From Carthagonibacter sp032251515 (GTDB lineage: Bacteria > Gemmatimonadota > Gemmatimonadetes > Palauibacterales > Palauibacteraceae), in contig JAVVDU010000014.1 of assembly GCA_032251515.1 (NCBI GenBank), positions 1 through 56,167 on the forward strand: a stretch of 56,167 nt of DNA, read 5' to 3'. Numbering within the stretch: position 1 is the stretch's first letter; the number at the start of each line of letters is the position of its first letter. Below the pieces are notes generated by a model. It was given only the letters and a program-made list of their open reading frames with translations. It searched no databases and was not told the origin of the DNA. Of this stretch, positions 37,047 through 45,340 are shown piece by piece. The translations under genes were made by a program, and so were the position numbers.

Positions 37047-38149
37047 TGGACGGCCCCGCGGCCGGGCGGATGGCGGAGGGCCCGGCGGCCGGCCGGAGCC
37101 TGTGGGCCGAGGAGGAGGACGGCCGGACCGTCGTCCGTTTTCTCGATCAGACCCGGCTGCCGGGCGCGCTCGTTGTGGGGACGTTGCGTACCTGGGAGGA
37201 GGCGGAGGAGGCGATCCGGACGATGCGGGTGCGCGGCGCACCGCTGATCGGCGTGGCGGGCGCGTACGGCCTCGTCCTCGCGGCGCAGGCGGACCCATCG
37301 GACGGGGCCCTGGCCCGTGCCGCCGACCGCCTGCGCGCCGCGCGCCCCACGGCCGTGAACCTGGCCCGCGAGGTGGACGGGCTCGCCGCGGAACTCGCCG
37401 CCCTGTCGCCGCACGAGCGGCCCGCCGCCGCCCGCGCGCGGGCCGGGGAGCTCGTGGACGCCGACGTGGAAGCGAACGCGCGCATCGGGGCGCACGGACT
37501 GGCGCTCGTCGAAGCGGCGGCTGCGCGGCGGCCGGACGGGGCACCGGTGCGCGTGCTCACGCACTGCAACGCCGGGGCGCTCGCCACGGTGGCCCACGGC
37601 ACGGCCACCAGCCCGATCTACCGCGCCCACGAGGCCGGCATCCCGCTGCACGTATGGGTGAGCGAGACGCGCCCCCGCCTGCAGGGCGCCGCCCTCACGG
37701 CGTGGGAGATGGGGGCGCGCGGCATCCCGCACGCCGTGATCGTGGACGGCGCCGGGGCCCACCTGATGCAGCGTGGCGAGGTGGATCTCGTCCTCGTGGG
37801 CACGGACCGGACCACCCGGACCGGCGACGTGTGCAACAAGATCGGGACGTACGCCAAGGCGCTGGCGGCGCGGGCGCACGGCGTCCCCTTCCACGCCGCG
37901 GTGCCGTCGCGCTCCATCGATTGGGAGATGCGCGACGGGGTGGCCGAGGTCCCGATCGAGGAACGGGATGCGGCGGAGGTCCTGGAGGCGGGCGGGGTTC
38001 GCCTCGCCGCCCCGGGCTCGCCGGCCCGAAACCCGGCCTTCGACGTGACGCCCGCCGCCCTCGTGACGGGGCTCGTCACCGAGCGCGGCCGCTGCGCCGC
38101 GAGCGAGGAGGGCCTCCTGTCGCTGTTCCCCGAGCGCCGCGCCCCGTGA
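37046..38149 (+). CDS. mtnA: S-methyl-5-thioribose-1-phosphate isomerase MtnA
   Basis: Converts 5-methylthioribose-1-phosphate to the ribulose form, and the related deoxyribose-phosphate in some bacteria. The 367-residue protein shows TMRVRGAPLIGVAGAYGLVL (phosphate site), LTHCNAGALAT with the catalytic Cys, VLVGTDRTTRTGDVCNKIGT with the catalytic Asp, and the C-terminal NPAFDVTPAALVTG. ATG at 37046 overlaps the deaminase stop (TGATG); an ATG eight codons later would remove a short Gly/Ala leader and is also plausible. Confidence 0.94.
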   Translation: MDGPAAGRMAEGPAAGRSLWAEEEDGRTVVRFLDQTRLPGALVVGTLRTWEEAEEAIRTMRVRGAPLIGVAGAYGLVLAAQADPSDGALARAADRLRAARPTAVNLAREVDGLAAELAALSPHERPAAARARAGELVDADVEANARIGAHGLALVEAAAARRPDGAPVRVLTHCNAGALATVAHGTATSPIYRAHEAGIPLHVWVSETRPRLQGAALTAWEMGARGIPHAVIVDGAGAHLMQRGEVDLVLVGTDRTTRTGDVCNKIGTYAKALAARAHGVPFHAAVPSRSIDWEMRDGVAEVPIEERDAAEVLEAGGVRLAAPGSPARNPAFDVTPAALVTGLVTERGRCAASEEGLLSLFPERRAP

Positions 38150-39414
38150 GCCACCGCGAAACGCGCCGGGCGCTCGTCGAGGCGGCCCGCGAGGTCGAGC
38201 GGCTCGGGCTGTCGCCGGGCACCTCCGGCAACCTGAGCGTGCGGGTACCGGACGGCTTCCTCATCACGCCGAGCGGCCTGCCGTACGCCGGCCTGGAGCC
38301 GGCCGACACGGTGCTCCTGTCGCTGCCCGGCGGGCGCGCCGTTCCGCCCGGCGACCGGCGGCGGCCCTCCAGCGAGGCGCCCCTGCACGCGGCGATCTAC
38401 GCCGCCCGGCCGGATGCGGGCGCGATCGTCCACCTGCACTCGCCCCACGCCACGGCGATCGCCTGCCTGCGGCGCGACATTCCGCCCTTTCACTACATGG
38501 TGGCGCTGGCCGGCGGGGACTCGGTCCGCTGCGCCCGGTACGAGACGTTCGGCACCGAGGAGCTGGCCGCGGCCGCCGTGGAGGCGCTCGCGGACAGGAC
38601 GGCCTGCCTGCTGGCGAACCACGGCCAGGTGGCCCTCGGCCGCACCCTGGAGGATGCGGTCCGCCTGGCGCGGGAGGTCGAGGACCTCGCGCACACGTAC
38701 GGGATCGCCCTCGAGGCCGGCGGGCCCGCCCTGCTGCCGCCGGAGGAGATCGAACGGGTGCGGGAGCGGTTCCGGGACTACGGCCAGCCGGCCGCGCGCG
38801 GGGGGGACGTGGCCGGGCGCCCCGCGGGCGGCTGCGCGCCAGCCGGGCCGCCCGTGCTCCGCACCGCCCGCCTGCGGCTGCGTCCCTTCGCGCCCGCCGA
38901 CGCGCCGCGGGTGCGCGAGCTGGCGGGCGCCCCCGAGGTGGCCGCGCAGACGCTGAACATCCCGCACCCCTATCCCGAGGGCGCGGCGGAGACGTGGATC
39001 GCCGATCACGGGCCGGCGTTCCGGGCGGGCGAGGGCGCCGTGTTCGCGGTCACGGAGGCGAACGGGACCCTCGTAGGGGCCGTGGGACTCCGTGTCGATG
39101 CGCAGGGTGGCACCGCCGAGCTCGGGTACTGGATCGGCGTCCCGTGGTGGGGACGCGGCTACGCCACGGAGGCGGCCCGGGCCGTCATCGACTACGGGTT
39201 CCGGGCGTTGTCCCTGCAGCGGATCTGGGCCCGCGTGCTCGTCCGGAACCCCGCCTCCGTCCGCGTGGTGGAGAAGGCGGGCCTGCGGCACGAGGGCACT
39301 CTGCGGAAGGGACTGAGGAAGGGAAACGAGCTGCTGGACCACCACGTCCACGCGATCCTGCGCGAGGAGTGGTGCGATCCGCAGGGAGATCACCAGCGGA
39401 AGGAGACTCGATGA
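38146..39414 (+). CDS. Class II aldolase fused to GNAT acetyltransferase
   Basis: 422-residue two-domain protein. Residues 1-225 form a class II aldolase/adducin domain with GTSGNLSVR, E77 in SSEAPLHAAIY, zinc ligands H96 and H98 in IVHLHSPHAT, and H159 in LLANHGQVALG. A Gly/Ala/Pro linker follows (about 208-232). Residues 233-405 are a GNAT domain of the RimJ type (RTARLRLRPFAPADA, WGRGYATEAARAVIDYGF, NPASVRVVEKAGLRHEG). Next to an MTA deaminase and mtnA, the aldolase is expected to cleave methylthioribulose-1-phosphate (or its deoxy analogue) to DHAP and an aldehyde; MtnB-type dehydratase is the alternative. GTG at 38146 overlaps the mtnA stop (GTGA). The acetyltransferase substrate is unknown. 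Confidence 0.87.
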   Translation: MSHRETRRALVEAAREVERLGLSPGTSGNLSVRVPDGFLITPSGLPYAGLEPADTVLLSLPGGRAVPPGDRRRPSSEAPLHAAIYAARPDAGAIVHLHSPHATAIACLRRDIPPFHYMVALAGGDSVRCARYETFGTEELAAAAVEALADRTACLLANHGQVALGRTLEDAVRLAREVEDLAHTYGIALEAGGPALLPPEEIERVRERFRDYGQPAARGGDVAGRPAGGCAPAGPPVLRTARLRLRPFAPADAPRVRELAGAPEVAAQTLNIPHPYPEGAAETWIADHGPAFRAGEGAVFAVTEANGTLVGAVGLRVDAQGGTAELGYWIGVPWWGRGYATEAARAVIDYGFRALSLQRIWARVLVRNPASVRVVEKAGLRHEGTLRKGLRKGNELLDHHVHAILREEWCDPQGDHQRKETR

Positions 39415-39848
39415 GCGGCCCCGACCGTCCCCGTCCGGGGGCCATCGCCTGGACCGACCTGACCGTGCCGCACGCGGCGAAGATCCGCGACTTCTACGCG
39501 GAGGTCGTGGGCTGGCGTCCCGAGCCCGTGGAGATGGGCGGCTACGCGGACTTCAACATGGTGCCGCCCGGCGCCGAAGATCCGGTGGCAGGCATCTGCC
39601 ACGCCCGGGGCTTCAACGCCGACCTGCCGCCCCAGTGGCTCCTGTACGTCGTCGTGGAGGACGCGGACGCGGCCGCGGAACGCTGCCGGCAGGCCGGCGG
39701 GGAAGTCGTGGTGCGCCCGCGGGACCTGGCGGGCGGCCGGTTCTGCGTGATCCGCGACCCGGCGGGGGCGGTATGCGCGCTGTACGCCCTCCCGCCGGAG
39801 GACGGAGACGCCGGGAAGGCCGGGGACACGGCAGGAGAAGGCGCATGA
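39411..39848 (+). CDS. VOC family (glyoxalase-like) protein
   Basis: 145-residue protein with the paired beta-alpha-beta-beta-beta modules of the VOC fold: ITWTDL-type start (AIAWTDLTVPHAAKIRDFYA), GYADFNMV and WLLYVVVEDADAAAERCRQA, then FCVIRDPAGAVCALY. The VOC position usually held by a metal-binding Glu or His is not obvious. ATG at 39411 has GAAGGAGA upstream and overlaps the aldolase-GNAT stop (ATGA). The role may be detoxification of aldehydes from the upstream pathway, by inference only. Confidence 0.8.
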   Translation: MSGPDRPRPGAIAWTDLTVPHAAKIRDFYAEVVGWRPEPVEMGGYADFNMVPPGAEDPVAGICHARGFNADLPPQWLLYVVVEDADAAAERCRQAGGEVVVRPRDLAGGRFCVIRDPAGAVCALYALPPEDGDAGKAGDTAGEGA

Positions 39849-41251
39849 GCCCCATGGACCGCCGCGACTTCGTGCGGACCGGTGCCGCCGCGGCGCTCGG
39901 CGCCTCCCTGGCGCGCGGACCCGGTGCCGCCCGGGCGGCACCGGATGGATCCGTCGCCCGCCCCGGAACGGCCGCCGCCGCCGGCCCGCGCTCCTTCACC
40001 AGCCCGTTTCCGGGACGCCTGCGCCTCGGGTTCATCGGAGTGGGTGGCCGCGGCTCGTGGCTTCTCGGGCTGGCACTCGCCCGCGATGACACGCCGGTGA
40101 CGGCCGTGTGCGACATCGTTCCGGAGGCCGCCGCCCGCGCCGTGCGCGCCGTCACCGATGCCGGCGGCGCCGCGCCCGCCTCGTTCACCGCGGGCGACGA
40201 GGACTGGCGGAACCTGCTCGAGCGGGATGACGTGGACGCCGTGATCGTGGCCACGCCGTGGCAGTGGCACGCGCCCATGGCCGTGGCGGCGATGGAGAAG
40301 GGGAAGGCCGTCGGTCTCGAGGTTCCGGCCGCCCTCACCGTCGAGGAGTGCTGGGACCTCGTGCGCACGCACGAGCGCACCGGCACTCCGCTGATGATGC
40401 TGGAGAACGTCTGCTGGCGGCGGGACGTGCTGGCCGTGCTGGGCATGGTCCGCGAGGGCCTGTTCGGGGATCTCGTGCACTGCCAGGGCGGCTACCAGCA
40501 CGACCTGCGCGCGATCAAGTTCCAACCCGGCGCCGAGTTCGGGCCCGGCGCCACGGGCGAGGCGGTGTGGCGGACCCGCCATTCCATCGAGCGAAACGGC
40601 GACCTCTACCCCACGCACGGCATCGGGCCGGTGGCGAACTGGCTCGGGATCCAGCGCGGGAACCGCTTCCTGCGCCTCTCGTCCGCCGCCACGAAGAGCC
40701 ACGGCCTGCACGAGTACGTCGTGGCCGCGGGCGGGCCGGAACATCCGAACGCGGACATCGGGTTCCGGCTGGGAGACGTCGTCACGACCCTGATCACCAC
40801 CGCGAACGACGAGACCATCCTCCTGAGCCACGACACGAACCTGCCGCGCCCCTACTCCCTGAACTTCCGCGTCCAGGGCACCCGGGGACTGTGGATGGAC
40901 GACTTCGACGCGCTGTACATCGAGGGCGCGAGCCCCGAGCCGCACCGCTGGGAGCCGGCGGCCCCCTGGCTGGAGCGCCACGACCACGGCCTGTGGCGGC
41001 GCTACGCTGCGGACGCCGAGGGCGCCGGCCACGGCGGGATGGACTTCTTCGTGCTGCACGCCTTCGTCGAGGCCGTCAAGCGCGGCGATCCCACGCCGCT
41101 CGACGTGTACGACGCCGCCGCGTGGAGCGTGATCTCGCCGCTCTCCGAACTGTCGATCGCGCGCGGGGGAGACGCGGTGGCGTTTCCCGACTTCACCGCG
41201 GGCCGCTGGCGCACGCGCGCCGCAGTGTTCGGCCTGGGAGACGAGTTCTGA
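39845..41251 (+). CDS. Tat-exported Gfo/Idh/MocA protein, GH109-like
   Basis: 468-residue protein with a twin-arginine signal (MDRRDFVRTGAAAALGASLA), then an NAD-binding Rossmann domain (LRLGFIGVGGRGSWLLGLAL) and a C-terminal domain with NGDLYPTHGIGPVANWLGI and SSAATKSHGLHEYV. These features match GH109 glycosidases, which use NAD+ to hydrolyse terminal alpha-N-acetylgalactosamine. Export by Tat fits cofactor insertion before transport. ATG at 39845 overlaps the VOC stop (ATGA); a second ATG at 39854 begins directly at the Tat motif. A galactokinase-type gene follows, which supports a galactosamine or galactose theme. Confidence 0.87.
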   Translation: MSPMDRRDFVRTGAAAALGASLARGPGAARAAPDGSVARPGTAAAAGPRSFTSPFPGRLRLGFIGVGGRGSWLLGLALARDDTPVTAVCDIVPEAAARAVRAVTDAGGAAPASFTAGDEDWRNLLERDDVDAVIVATPWQWHAPMAVAAMEKGKAVGLEVPAALTVEECWDLVRTHERTGTPLMMLENVCWRRDVLAVLGMVREGLFGDLVHCQGGYQHDLRAIKFQPGAEFGPGATGEAVWRTRHSIERNGDLYPTHGIGPVANWLGIQRGNRFLRLSSAATKSHGLHEYVVAAGGPEHPNADIGFRLGDVVTTLITTANDETILLSHDTNLPRPYSLNFRVQGTRGLWMDDFDALYIEGASPEPHRWEPAAPWLERHDHGLWRRYAADAEGAGHGGMDFFVLHAFVEAVKRGDPTPLDVYDAAAWSVISPLSELSIARGGDAVAFPDFTAGRWRTRAAVFGLGDEF

Positions 41252-42474
41252 GCAGCTCCGGCGGAGGCGGGCCGGGGCTCCACGCGCTGCTCACCGGGTT
41301 CCGGGCCCGCTTCGGGCGGGACGCGACCCGGATCGTGCGCGCGCCCGGCCGCGTGAACCTGGTCGGCGAGCACGTCGACTACGCCGGTCTGCCCGTCCTT
41401 CCGGTCGCGCTGGGACGCTCCGTGTGGATCGCGTCGCGCCCCGCGGCGGACGACCGCGTGCGGGTCCACTCCCTCGATCCCGCCTTTCCGGCCCGCGAGT
41501 TCCAGGTGGCCCCGGACATCCCTCCCAGCGGAGGAGGCGACTGGGGCGATTACGTGAAGGCCGCCGCCGTCGAGGTGGCTGCGGCCTACGGCGTGCGGCG
41601 CGGCGCCGATCTTCTCGTGACGGCCGACCTGCAGGCCGCCGCCGGTCTCTCCTCTTCGTCGGCCCTCGTCGTGGCGTCGGCGCTCGCCCTGCTGGCAGGC
41701 TCCGGCATCGCCGCCGGTCGCCTCGACCTGGCGGAGCGCCTCGCCGAGGCGGAACGCTACGTGGGCACGCGGGGCGGCGGAATGGACCAGGCCGTGTGTC
41801 TCGGCGCCCGGTTCGGGCACGCGGCGCGAATCTCGTTCGACCCGCTGCGGATCGCCCACCTGCGCGTGCCCCCGGACTGGCGCCTCGTGGTGGCCTTCTC
41901 CCTCGCCCCGGCCCGCAAGTCCGCCGGGGCCCGCGAGCGCTACAATCGGCTGCGTTCGGAGGTGGAAGCGGCCACCGCGGCGCTCGCCGGGCGGCTCGGC
42001 CTGGAGTCCTTGCCCGCCACCGCCGCGGCGCTGCTGGCGGCGGCCGGCCGCGACGCCGTGCGGGAGGCCCTGGGGGCCGATCCGCCCGTGCAGGGCGCCG
42101 GAGGATTCCGGCACGTGCTGGCCGAGAGCGCGCGGGTGGCGGAGGCCGAGGAAGCGCTGCGGGACCGGGACATCGCACGCTTCGGGCGCCTCATGGACGC
42201 CTCCCACGCGAGCCTGCGGGACGGACTCGGAGTCAGCACGCCGGAACTGGACGCGATCGTGGAGATCGCCCGCGAAGCCGGCGCCGCCGGCGCCCGCCTG
42301 ACCGGAGCCGGGATGGGCGGCTCGGCCGTCGCGCTGTGCTCCGCCGCGCGCGCCGCGGATGTCCGGGCCGCGCTCGCGGAACGGTTCTACGCGGGGCGGG
42401 TTTCCGGGCGCGCCGTGGAGGACGTCCTGTTCGAGGCCGTGCCGGGGGCAGGGGCGAGGGTGCGGCGGCTGTAG
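41248..42474 (+). CDS. galK: Galactokinase-type GHMP kinase with probable CTG start
   Basis: GHMP kinase of 408 residues that phosphorylates galactose, or possibly N-acetylgalactosamine, at C1. The galactokinase signature is RAPGRVNLVGEHVDY (residues 31-45), the ATP motif QAAAGLSSSSALVVASALAL is near residue 130, and GARLTGAGMGGSAVAL lies near the C-terminus. The N-terminal helix needed before the signature (LHALLTGFRARFG) has no ATG, GTG or TTG ahead of it within about 120 bases. CTG at 41248 overlaps the preceding stop as CTGA and has GGGAG seven bases upstream, so a rare CTG start is likely. Confidence 0.87.
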   Translation: MSSSGGGGPGLHALLTGFRARFGRDATRIVRAPGRVNLVGEHVDYAGLPVLPVALGRSVWIASRPAADDRVRVHSLDPAFPAREFQVAPDIPPSGGGDWGDYVKAAAVEVAAAYGVRRGADLLVTADLQAAAGLSSSSALVVASALALLAGSGIAAGRLDLAERLAEAERYVGTRGGGMDQAVCLGARFGHAARISFDPLRIAHLRVPPDWRLVVAFSLAPARKSAGARERYNRLRSEVEAATAALAGRLGLESLPATAAALLAAAGRDAVREALGADPPVQGAGGFRHVLAESARVAEAEEALRDRDIARFGRLMDASHASLRDGLGVSTPELDAIVEIAREAGAAGARLTGAGMGGSAVALCSAARAADVRAALAERFYAGRVSGRAVEDVLFEAVPGAGARVRRL

Positions 42475-42495
42475 CCGCAGACCACGTCCCGCCCC

Positions 42496-45105
42496 TCACA
42501 CTAGCCGCGCATCCGTGGCGATCTCCACGAGCGCCGGCCGGTCGCTGCCGAACGCCGCGGCCAGCGCGCCGGCCAGCACGTCCGGCTCGGTGACCCGCAC
42601 GCCGAGGCCGCCGCACAGCTCGGCGTAGGCTGCGAAGTCGGGGTTGTGCAGCCCGGTCTGCCACACGGGCCACTCTCCGTCGCGCTGCTCCTTGGAGATC
42701 TTGCCGAGCTCGTGGTTGTTCAGCAGCACGTGGACGATGTTCATGCCGTACTTCACCGCGGTGGTGAACTCGCCCAGGTACTGGCCGAAGCCGCCGTCGC
42801 CGCTCACGCAGATCACGCGGCGGTGATCGCCGACCGCGGCCCAGGCTCCCATAGCCGCCGGGAAGCCGAAGCCGATGGAGCCGAGGTAGCCCGACATGAT
42901 CACGGTCTGCCCGGTGCACTCGAAGTAGCGGCCGAACGAGTACGTGTTGTTGCCCACGTCGACCGCGATCACGGCGTCATCGGGTACGGCCGCGGCCAGC
43001 TCGCGGAAGACGATCGCCGAGTTGAGCCCCCGGCCCTCGTCCTTCTTCTCGCGCTCGGCCTTCTCGGCGCGCCAGCGCCGCCAGTGCTCCGCGAGCTCCT
43101 CGCGCTGGTCGGTGCAGGCGCGCTGCTCGGGGAGACGCTCGCGCATCGCCCGCGCGGTCACCGCCACGTCGCCCCACACCGCCTCCTGGACGGGATGAAA
43201 CTTGCCCAGCGCCATGCGGTCGAAGTCGACCTGGATGATCGGCTTGTGGCGGTCGATGCCGGTGTGGGCCGAGAAGGACGCCCCGAACACGATCAGCAGG
43301 TCCGACTCGTTCATGAACCAGCTCGCGACCGGGATGCCGCTGCGGCCCAGCACGCCTCCGCCCAGCTCGTGGCGGTCGGAGATCTGTCCCTTCGCCTTGA
43401 ACGTCGTGATCACCGGGCAGCGCAGCGCCTCGGCGAGGTGGACCACCTCGTCCATGCCGTCGCGGGCGCCGTACCCGGCGATGATCAGCGGCCGCTTCGC
43501 CCGCCCGATCCGGTACAGCGCCATGTCGAGGCTCTCGTCGGGCGGCGTGATGGCCGTCGGTCCCACCCGGCCGTCCGGGCGTCCCGGCGCGCGCTCGCCG
43601 GCGTCCAGCACCTGCACCTCGTCGGGCAGGATGAGGTGGCCGACGTCGCGCTCGACGATCGCGTTCTTGAGCGCCAGCGAGGTCAGTTCGGCCGGGTCGC
43701 TGTCGTGCAGCATGGTCTGCGAAAAGCGGGTCACCGCGGCGAAGGCGCTCGCCAGGTCGATCTCCTGGAACGCGCCGGGGCCGAGCACCTGGGTGTTCAC
43801 CTGCCCGGTCAGGGCCAGCACCGGGGCGCGGTCGACCTTCGCGTCCCACAGGCCGGTGAGCAGGTTGGTGGCCCCGGGGCCGGCGATCGCCAGGCAGGCG
43901 GCGGGCCGCCCGCTGACCTTGGCGTAGCCGGACGCGGCAAAGGCGGCCGCGCCCTCGTGCCGGATTCCGAAGTAGCGGAGCGTGCCGCGCTCGGCCTGCA
44001 CCCGGATGGCCTCGGCCATGCCGAGGTTGGAGTGCCCGACCATGCCGAAGACCGCGTCCACGCCCCACTGGACCATCGTCTCGGCGATCACGTGGCTCGT
44101 CGTCCAGGGGGAGTGCGCGTCGCCGGTGGCGAGCACTTCGATGCGGCCCTCCTGCTCGCGGATCTCGAACGTCCGGGCCTCGAACTCGTTGCCGACGCCG
44201 CGGCCCGACGACAGCTCGAAGTCGTAGCCGTGCCAGGGGCAGCGCAGCGCCCCGTCGCACACCGCGCCGTCGGTCAGCGGACCGCCCTGGTGCGGGCAGC
44301 TTCCCTCCAGGGCGTGCAGCCCGCCCGCGGTGCGCACTACCGCTACCTGGCTCGAGCCGACCTGGACGCCGCGTACCTCGCCCTCGGGAAAGTCTTCGGC
44401 GGCACCGACGTCCACCCACTCCTCCTCGCCCTCGGCCCCGGCGCGGGCGGCGGCGGCGATCGTGTGGCCCTCGTCGTCGCGGAACCCCGCGTACCAGTGG
44501 CTGCCGTCGCAGAAGGGCTTGTTGCGTGAAGCGCCGCACCGGCACAGCGCGTAGTGGTCGGCGCCCACGCCCTCGCCGAGCTCCGCCCCCGCCAGCTCGA
44601 TCCCGCCGCGCACGTGGAACGGACCGTCGCGCGCCACCGCGATCTCGGGCGTGTCGTGCGGTTCGCGCACCACCTCGCCGTCCTCCTCCCAGGCCAGGGC
44701 GCCGGAGGGACAGCAGCGGATCGTCGCCCGGATCTCGTCGGGCGGGGCGCCGTCGGGATCGATCCACGGCTCGATGCCCTGTCGCCACACGCTCGGACTG
44801 CGGGAGGTGCAGAAGCCGGCGTGCGAGCACTGGCCGCGGTTGTCGCGGATCGTGATCTCCTCGCCCTCGTATCGGTCCAGTGCATCCGGCACCCGGTCGT
44901 CGGAGCGCGCGTCGTCGAAGCCGATCCGCTTGTGCGTGCCGTCGCAGAACGGCTTCCGGGAGGAGGCGCCGCAGCGGCACAGCGCCATCGACTTGCGCGT
45001 CGGGATCCTCTCGCCGCGCGAATTGCGGAACTCGCTCAGCCCGGTGACACGGAGCGGACCGTCCTCGAGGGGCTCGATGCGCGGGCGGGTCGGTTCGTCG
45101 GCCAT
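42496..45105 (-). CDS. CDGSH / Fer4_19 / CDGSH / Rieske / ThDP-enzyme fusion (pyruvate oxidase-like)
   Basis: Single 869-residue open frame with five recognisable parts. CDGSH 1: C43, C45, C54, H58. Mono-cluster ferredoxin-like Fer4_19: C93, C99, C131, C132 in GQCSHAGFC and IRCCPSGAL. CDGSH 2: C188, C190, C199, H203. Rieske: C270-x-H272 and C289-x2-H292. From about residue 330 a complete ThDP enzyme follows: catalytic E384 in RHEGAAAFAASGYAKVSGRP, PGATNLLTGLWDAK, a central domain, and the ThDP motif VSGDGGFGQYLGEF ending LLNNHELG near residue 765. The ThDP part resembles pyruvate oxidase and acetolactate synthase. The Fe-S chain could carry electrons from 2-oxoacid oxidation. It is divergent from a TetR gene and efflux operon. 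Substrate unproven. Confidence 0.9.
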   Translation of the reverse strand: MADEPTRPRIEPLEDGPLRVTGLSEFRNSRGERIPTRKSMALCRCGASSRKPFCDGTHKRIGFDDARSDDRVPDALDRYEGEEITIRDNRGQCSHAGFCTSRSPSVWRQGIEPWIDPDGAPPDEIRATIRCCPSGALAWEEDGEVVREPHDTPEIAVARDGPFHVRGGIELAGAELGEGVGADHYALCRCGASRNKPFCDGSHWYAGFRDDEGHTIAAAARAGAEGEEEWVDVGAAEDFPEGEVRGVQVGSSQVAVVRTAGGLHALEGSCPHQGGPLTDGAVCDGALRCPWHGYDFELSSGRGVGNEFEARTFEIREQEGRIEVLATGDAHSPWTTSHVIAETMVQWGVDAVFGMVGHSNLGMAEAIRVQAERGTLRYFGIRHEGAAAFAASGYAKVSGRPAACLAIAGPGATNLLTGLWDAKVDRAPVLALTGQVNTQVLGPGAFQEIDLASAFAAVTRFSQTMLHDSDPAELTSLALKNAIVERDVGHLILPDEVQVLDAGERAPGRPDGRVGPTAITPPDESLDMALYRIGRAKRPLIIAGYGARDGMDEVVHLAEALRCPVITTFKAKGQISDRHELGGGVLGRSGIPVASWFMNESDLLIVFGASFSAHTGIDRHKPIIQVDFDRMALGKFHPVQEAVWGDVAVTARAMRERLPEQRACTDQREELAEHWRRWRAEKAEREKKDEGRGLNSAIVFRELAAAVPDDAVIAVDVGNNTYSFGRYFECTGQTVIMSGYLGSIGFGFPAAMGAWAAVGDHRRVICVSGDGGFGQYLGEFTTAVKYGMNIVHVLLNNHELGKISKEQRDGEWPVWQTGLHNPDFAAYAELCGGLGVRVTEPDVLAGALAAAFGSDRPALVEIATDARLV

Positions 45106-45340
45106 GATGTCTCGTCGAGTCCTTTTCCGGTGCGGTGGCGGCGGGCCGCGGGTCCGGCGGAGCGGATCCCGGGCGGTCCCCGTGGCCCGGCACGATAGCG
45201 CCGGCCGGCTTCCGGTCGCCACCCGCGACATCCGACCCGATGCCCTGCAAAGCCGTCGCCGGGACCCTCCTTGACAACATAGTTTGACAAAACCGACAAC
45301 TCTTGCCATCCTTCCGCAGCCCGAGCGAAAGAGGAAGCCC
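45106..45340. promoter_or_regulatory. Divergent control region with TTGACAA repeats
   Basis: This 235-base spacer separates the ThDP fusion and the tetR gene. At 45271-45310 it becomes strikingly AT-rich and holds TTGACAA twice (45271-45277 and 45284-45290, 13-base period) plus a weaker GACAA at 45295-45299. The second TTGACA could be a -35 box with a poor -10 at 45307-45312. The repeats are good candidates for binding sites of the adjacent TetR protein. Confidence 0.45.

Noticed and set aside
42646..44529. 627-residue rightward frame opposite the ThDP fusion
   Set aside because: High GC leaves antisense frames open. The translation is compositionally biased and featureless, while the opposite strand has five recognisable domains.
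45284..45340. Earlier TTG start for the TetR gene
   Set aside because: It lies within the TTGACAA promoter repeats and has no ribosome site; the TTG at 45341 has GAGGAA upstream.
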